64,000 nt of DNA from Trissonchulus latispiculum (lineage: Eukaryota > Nematoda > Enoplea > Enoplida > Ironidae), in assembly GCA_030248195.1 (NCBI GenBank), contig JASAND010015750.1:1-64000 (forward strand), written 5' to 3'. This document shows, piece after piece, positions 59,857 to 64,000 of the stretch. Position numbers and translations under genes: made by a program. A model generated the notes under the pieces. The model was not told where the DNA came from, ran no database searches, and saw only the letters and a program-made list of their open reading frames with translations. The first letter of the stretch is position 1; every line of letters begins with the position of its first letter.

Positions 59857-62430
59857 ATTGTAACGTGGCGAAGTGGTGTCTGAGGTGGCCCATCCATTCC
59901 GGAAGGTGAGTGCCATGTTTCCATCTTCTGATAACCAATTTTCATCTCATTGGTGACCAGCCAATGGTTTCCAAGGCAGAAATTCACAGCTCTCTTCTTT
60001 GCTGACATCCCAAAGCAGATGGGTACCATCTCTCAGCTGACAACTGCCTGAGCTGTAATCACAATGGCTCACGTCACCTGCAGTGCTTTCCATGGTGTTG
60101 GAGTGGTGTCGTTTATAGATATAGGCTTCATGGAGGTAACAATTCGTGACCTCAAAATGCCTCCATTTACAGCAGTAGATTCCTCCTCCTGGATACCACC
60201 ACTCGAGATTATGTCCCGTTTCGTAGAGATTACCCATTTTAAGCAGTCGGCCTTCGGAACATTTTCTCCATTCTTTCATACTGTAGCACTCGTCGGCGTC
60301 GACCTGCACGTTTTCCTTCTTGTCTTCCTCCAAATGATGATCTCCGAAGAAGTATGTCATGACTTCCTTGGACTGCTTCACTTTGGTGCACTTATAGGCA
60401 CGGGACTTATACTGGACGTAGTTTCGCTTATAGATAAGCACATCCGTGGACAATAGCTGAGATTCTGGATTGGTGAAGGAAACTTCACACTGAAGAGGTT
60501 CAGGCAGTCTCCAAAACGTTTTGCCCTCATCTGAGAGGCAGAGCATCGGATGATCAGGTGCGATCAGTGCATTATCGCCTTTCACTACACCAAACAGCAG
60601 ACTGAGCACCAAGAGAAATCCAGTGATACTCGCCAGACATCGTTTAGGCGAGGTTGACGACGCGACAGGCTTCATCACCCATTCATCGCAACTTGTGGCA
60701 GGTATTGTCGTCGCGCAGTTCAGGGAGGCTGGAGAATGATCTGTCAACTGCGCTACCAATCGCTGATTTTGTTCTGAAAGAATCTGGTTCATCTCGCGTT
60801 CTTGTGCTAGATCATTCATCAAGTTTCGTTCTCGGTTAGCCCACTGTGCCGATCGGTCTCCGGTTTCGGTTTCCAACGGCATTCTGACGTTGACTGCATT
60901 GATTCGTCGACGAGCGCCCATATTCTGTGATGGCTGTGGCGGTCTCAGAAGTCCGGGACGGTTCACTGGACCATTCGAGGACAAATATCTTCCGGCGGGT
61001 TGAAATCCGCTATTTCCATTGCGGGGATTTTGCAACTGCTGTGTCTGTGCTTGTCTTTGCCGGCATGCTGCAGCATAGTGGCCTGGTCGGCCACAATATT
61101 GACAAATTGGTCGGGAATCTGTCGTGAATCTCCGGGGCTGTTCTTCTCTGCGGGAGTCTCTACTACCGCTTCGCTGCGGACTGTTCCGACTGCTGTGGAC
61201 ATCACGGGCAAGATTTCTGACCTGCTCTTGCAGCTGCTCCAGTGACCTTTGAAGAGAAGCGTTGGCACTGGTAGTGTGATCGGTTGGTGTCGGTGCAAAT
61301 GGCACAGCTGCGGCAAGAGACCCAATCGAGACTGGCCGCGGAGGTGCCATCAAAGAAGTAGCCGCAGATTGCGGATGGAGATTCTCCAATGCTTCCAGTT
61401 GTTGTGCCTTCTGTACGGCTTCTTGAAAACCTGTAGGATTTAATGGAAACAACGCTCGCTGATAATAGGGGTGCAGATTGTGCAGAAAACTGCGGAACAG
61501 CAATGTATCTTTTGCATCAGGAGCCATATTTGGGTAGCCGTCGTCGGCCAATTTCTGAAGTTGCCAGGCAAAATCTGCGATGCACTCATTAGGACGCTGC
61601 TGTCTGGAGACCAAGCTAAGGCTGGCCAAAATCTGAGCCTCTTTTCTTTCCAAGGCATTGATGAGAGCATCCTTCAGTTGTGGGTAATCCGCTTTAATCG
61701 CGGGATCCAGCTGGGCCAACTTTTTCTGGGCTTGTTCCCGAAAGTAGACGGGGACTAGTCTAGCTTTCGTAGCATCATCATATTGCTGTGCTTCTGCCAC
61801 CACTTCGAAGATCGAGAACCAATTCTTGATGTTCTCAGATGGACTGCCGTAGAATAACGGAATGGCATTCTTTGGAAGATCTAATCGATCTGTCTGACCT
61901 CCAGGCATCGCAATTCCGTGATGAGCTAGCTGATTTACGGTGGCTTGGAGGTTCTGAACTTGCTGTACTGGATTTTGTTGTTGGAGGGTAGAGATGAACT
62001 GCGGGTCTATACTGTCGACACCGGTTCGAACGGTGAGAAGGTCTTGTCTAACCTGGCTGAGGTTCTGATCAAGCTCAGTCCGTAGGGTGGCAACGTCCTT
62101 CAATAGATCAGTGACGTTGTGGTTGAGGCTGTTTAGGTTAGTGCGATCCTGATGAATTTGGTAGGCTTGGTTTCTGATTTGCTCCTGGAGTTCTTCAGGG
62201 GTTAGCAGTCGTCTCGGCAATCCTTGGCTTGAGGACTCGGGGGCGGCAGATGAGCTTGCAGCCGTTGAAAGTGGCGGCGTACCAGTTGCACCGGTGGTAG
62301 CTTGAGTGGCTTGGGCAGCTGCGAAGGCTTTTCGGGTTTGAGGAGGGCTCCGTTGGGTTATGCAGTGAGAATCCTGACGATGCCACCGCTGCCACCAAAT
62401 CTAACGTGGCGAAGTGGTGTCTGAGGTAGC
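59857..62430 (-). mobile_element. Minus-strand LTR element (element 3), internally deleted
   Basis: The same 26-bp sequence (core CGTGGCGAAGTGGTGTCTGA) lies at 59860-59885 and 62401-62427. These look like matching LTR ends. On the minus strand the right one is followed by a primer-site-like TGGTGGCAGCGGTGG, then the gag-env ORF. The 5' LTR seems to extend right beyond 62430; its outer end is not defined. The 3' LTR seems cut down to its last bases. pol is absent. Confidence 0.6.
59947..62220 (-). CDS. Element 3 gag-env fusion ORF
   Basis: 757 codons without a break. Residues 1-110: coiled-coil-like N-terminus. About 115-290: capsid domain (LFYGSPSENIKNWFSIFEVV, FAWQLQKLADDGYP). Zinc knuckle CQYCGRPGHYAAAC at 373-386. 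A Gln/Arg-rich linker reaches about 520. A signal-peptide-like segment ITGFLLVLSLLFGVV lies at about 532-546, then a Cys-rich ectodomain-like region (CLSDEGKTFWRLPEPLQC; YKSRAYKC; ending CEFLPWKP). The second half resembles envelope glycoproteins of invertebrate gypsy-like elements but ends before any membrane anchor. The join of gag and env in one frame implies a pol deletion. Whether a protein is made is unknown. Confidence 0.7.
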   Translation of the reverse strand: MPRRLLTPEELQEQIRNQAYQIHQDRTNLNSLNHNVTDLLKDVATLRTELDQNLSQVRQDLLTVRTGVDSIDPQFISTLQQQNPVQQVQNLQATVNQLAHHGIAMPGGQTDRLDLPKNAIPLFYGSPSENIKNWFSIFEVVAEAQQYDDATKARLVPVYFREQAQKKLAQLDPAIKADYPQLKDALINALERKEAQILASLSLVSRQQRPNECIADFAWQLQKLADDGYPNMAPDAKDTLLFRSFLHNLHPYYQRALFPLNPTGFQEAVQKAQQLEALENLHPQSAATSLMAPPRPVSIGSLAAAVPFAPTPTDHTTSANASLQRSLEQLQEQVRNLARDVHSSRNSPQRSGSRDSRREEQPRRFTTDSRPICQYCGRPGHYAAACRQRQAQTQQLQNPRNGNSGFQPAGRYLSSNGPVNRPGLLRPPQPSQNMGARRRINAVNVRMPLETETGDRSAQWANRERNLMNDLAQEREMNQILSEQNQRLVAQLTDHSPASLNCATTIPATSCDEWVMKPVASSTSPKRCLASITGFLLVLSLLFGVVKGDNALIAPDHPMLCLSDEGKTFWRLPEPLQCEVSFTNPESQLLSTDVLIYKRNYVQYKSRAYKCTKVKQSKEVMTYFFGDHHLEEDKKENVQVDADECYSMKEWRKCSEGRLLKMGNLYETGHNLEWWYPGGGIYCCKWRHFEVTNCYLHEAYIYKRHHSNTMESTAGDVSHCDYSSGSCQLRDGTHLLWDVSKEESCEFLPWKPLAGHQ

Positions 62431-62900
62431 GTAGAGTTAGACAGAGTATATTAATACGTCAAGGTACCTCACTTAAGAGGGAGAAATGCACGAAATGACA
62501 GGAGTATAAGCAGTTATAACTGATAGTAACCTCACTTAAGAGGAGTAATGCAAATCAGTACAGGCATCCTCACTTAAGAGGGAGGGACATAAGAGATGAT
62601 TGTAGCATAATGAAGTTGCTAGAAGAGCAAGGTGTATTGATATTAGACGTAAGTTCAGTGATTGTAAGAGACGAAAAGAAGCCCCGATGAAAGAAATTTA
62701 GGGTTTTTATAGGAAAAATTTTGGGGTGAAAAGTAGGTTGCGAAAAGACAAAAACGGATGTTAATGTTAACTGAGGCATAACAAACGTGTAAAAAATGTA
62801 GGGTGTGGGGTGAAATTAAAAGAATAATTTATGAAACCAAAGTCGACAGTTTAGATGCAAAATACGTAATTACTTGAGATGACAACTTTAAAAGGAGTTT
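62428..62900 (-). repeat. Presumed 5' LTR of element 3 with three CCTCACTTAAGAGG motifs
   Basis: Near-palindromic CCTCACTTAAGAGG at about 62466, 62532 and 62569, irregularly spaced. Position upstream of the primer site suggests LTR control sequence. The LTR's outer end is not identified. Confidence 0.5.
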
Positions 62901-63830
62901 TAAACTGTAGATTAAAACAAGTTTAAATTTGGAATGCTACATCATTTTCTTCTATCTTTATTAATCTGAGTATTTTGACTTTGTTGTAGATAGGATTTTT
63001 CTTGTTTTGTCTGCTATTCTTTTTTCATTGTTAGCTTAAGCTATATGTTATCTTGTAAAATATGCAGTTTAATGCCATGTGTAAAATTCATTTAACTTTG
63101 TACTGTTATAAATGCCATATAAAAACCTTTGTATTGTTGTAAAGAATAACTGTAGTATGATAATCTTTGCTACTGATGTATAGAATAACTTTGTTGAACT
63201 GTAGTACTTTTGTAGTATTTAGTCAATTTTGAACTGTTGTATAGTATAAACTGTGGTATTTAGCCCTGTATAGATATTGAAGTTATTGTATTGTCTGGCC
63301 AGTATAAACATATTTGTAAGTGTATTTGGTTTTGTGTTTAATTGAGGGGTTTTGTGTGATTGTTATGGTTTTTTATTCATAGTGGCTAAAGGGTACTACT
63401 ATTTTCATTTGTGGGTATCGTTACTCGATTATTTCTTTCGAATATTTCTCTTTTCTGATTCTCTAAATTGAAATACTACTTCGCTTTAAAATGCTATCAA
63501 TTTTGTTGTAATATTGAAGTATAATCCCCTATTTTTGGTTCTAAGCTTATACTACTAAATTACCATTAGCTACCACTTTTCTATTATCTTTCTGAAAACT
63601 TTTGCTTTTCCTTTGGTAAGCCACTTGGTTTACTACTTGAAGTTCTTTTTTGTTATCATGGGTAGTAAATGCGCCAGGACTTCTTATGGTTGCTTACTGG
63701 TCGCCCATGTCATATGCTTGAAAGTACTTTTCTCTTAAATTTTACCATCTTAAAATTCTCAGCATTTATGGCAGCACTCTCTTCTACTTGGAAATTGTAT
63801 CAGACGCTAAAATCTTTCTCCGGGGGATAA
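62901..63830 (+). other. 3' non-coding region of element 2, right part
   Basis: AT-rich. 63370-63430 and 63650-63800 resemble the corresponding end of element 1. The polypurine tract GGGGGATAA lies right before the LTR. Confidence 0.55.
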
Positions 63831-64000
63831 TGTTAAATATCGCGCTATTCGAAGTGTATTTCTTTTAAACAAATGATGAAGCTTTCTTACTGTTGTGTGT
63901 GAACCATCAGTTTTGCATGATGAGTCATCAAACCTGTCTAGACAGTAATCATTCTGATGTAATCAGTTGATGTCTATTTTTGGTTGCGACTAGTTGCCTG
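63831..64000 (+). repeat. Right LTR of element 2, truncated by the window
   Basis: Matches 54123-54292 almost base for base. Confidence 0.85.

Larger units (their letters stand above)
54123..64000 (+). mobile_element. LTR retrotransposon, pol-less (element 2), cut by the window end
   Basis: The left LTR starts TGTTAAATATCGCGCTATT at 54123; the right LTR starts at 63831 with the same sequence and runs off the window. Primer site TGGCGACCCTGAC at 54538 and polypurine tract CCGGGGGATAA before the right LTR. Related to element 1: similar primer site, 3' region, polypurine context and a shared PDFP-containing ORF2 segment. Only remnants of gag and the N-terminal part of ORF2 remain; no RT or integrase. 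A minus-strand element is nested inside. It sits in the gag of the old minus-strand gypsy. Confidence 0.8.

Overview
This is a gene-poor, repeat-dense stretch of an animal nuclear genome. Split genes with GT/AG introns, an ionotropic-receptor-like protein, an RFamide-type neuropeptide exon, tRNA-derived SINEs, Ty3/gypsy elements with an envelope-like ORF and AT-rich intergenic DNA all point to an invertebrate. The receptor-like gene and the gypsy env-like ORF would fit a nematode, but nothing here names the species.

Layout. 1-1020: decayed LINE reverse transcriptase. 1492-3427: complete three-exon serine racemase/threonine dehydratase-type gene. About 3985-8880: long foldback (FB-like) element with arms of about 1.5 kb, a central zinc-finger ORF, a SINE inserted in the left arm and a MITE in the right arm. 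9237-10257: a tandemly duplicated segment and a neuropeptide exon on the minus strand. 10389-11234: hAT-like non-autonomous element. 11.2-15.4 kb: dispersed repeats. About 15.45-20.4 kb: a striking hairpin island with many perfect stem-loops, some arranged as repeated modules whose stems covary. 21.2-21.6 kb: a second member of the MITE family. 22.4 kb: a TA microsatellite. 25669-28427: short non-autonomous LTR element inside an older foldback repeat. 29935-30865: receptor-like gene on the minus strand. 33.0-33.5 kb: two SINE copies.

33686-46984 is a 13.3-kb Ty3/gypsy element (element 1) with nearly identical LTRs, a 4-bp target duplication, an intact gag, a pol broken by at least two frameshifts and a possible accessory ORF. 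From about 50 kb to the window end there is a nest: an old minus-strand gypsy copy is interrupted at 54123 by a second LTR element (element 2, relative of element 1), which is itself interrupted at 59.86-62.4+ kb by a minus-strand element (element 3) that encodes an in-frame gag-env fusion and has lost pol.

The most unusual content is the 15.45-20.4 kb hairpin island, which none of the recognised elements explains. The best host genes are the PLP enzyme, the neuropeptide exon and the receptor-like gene.
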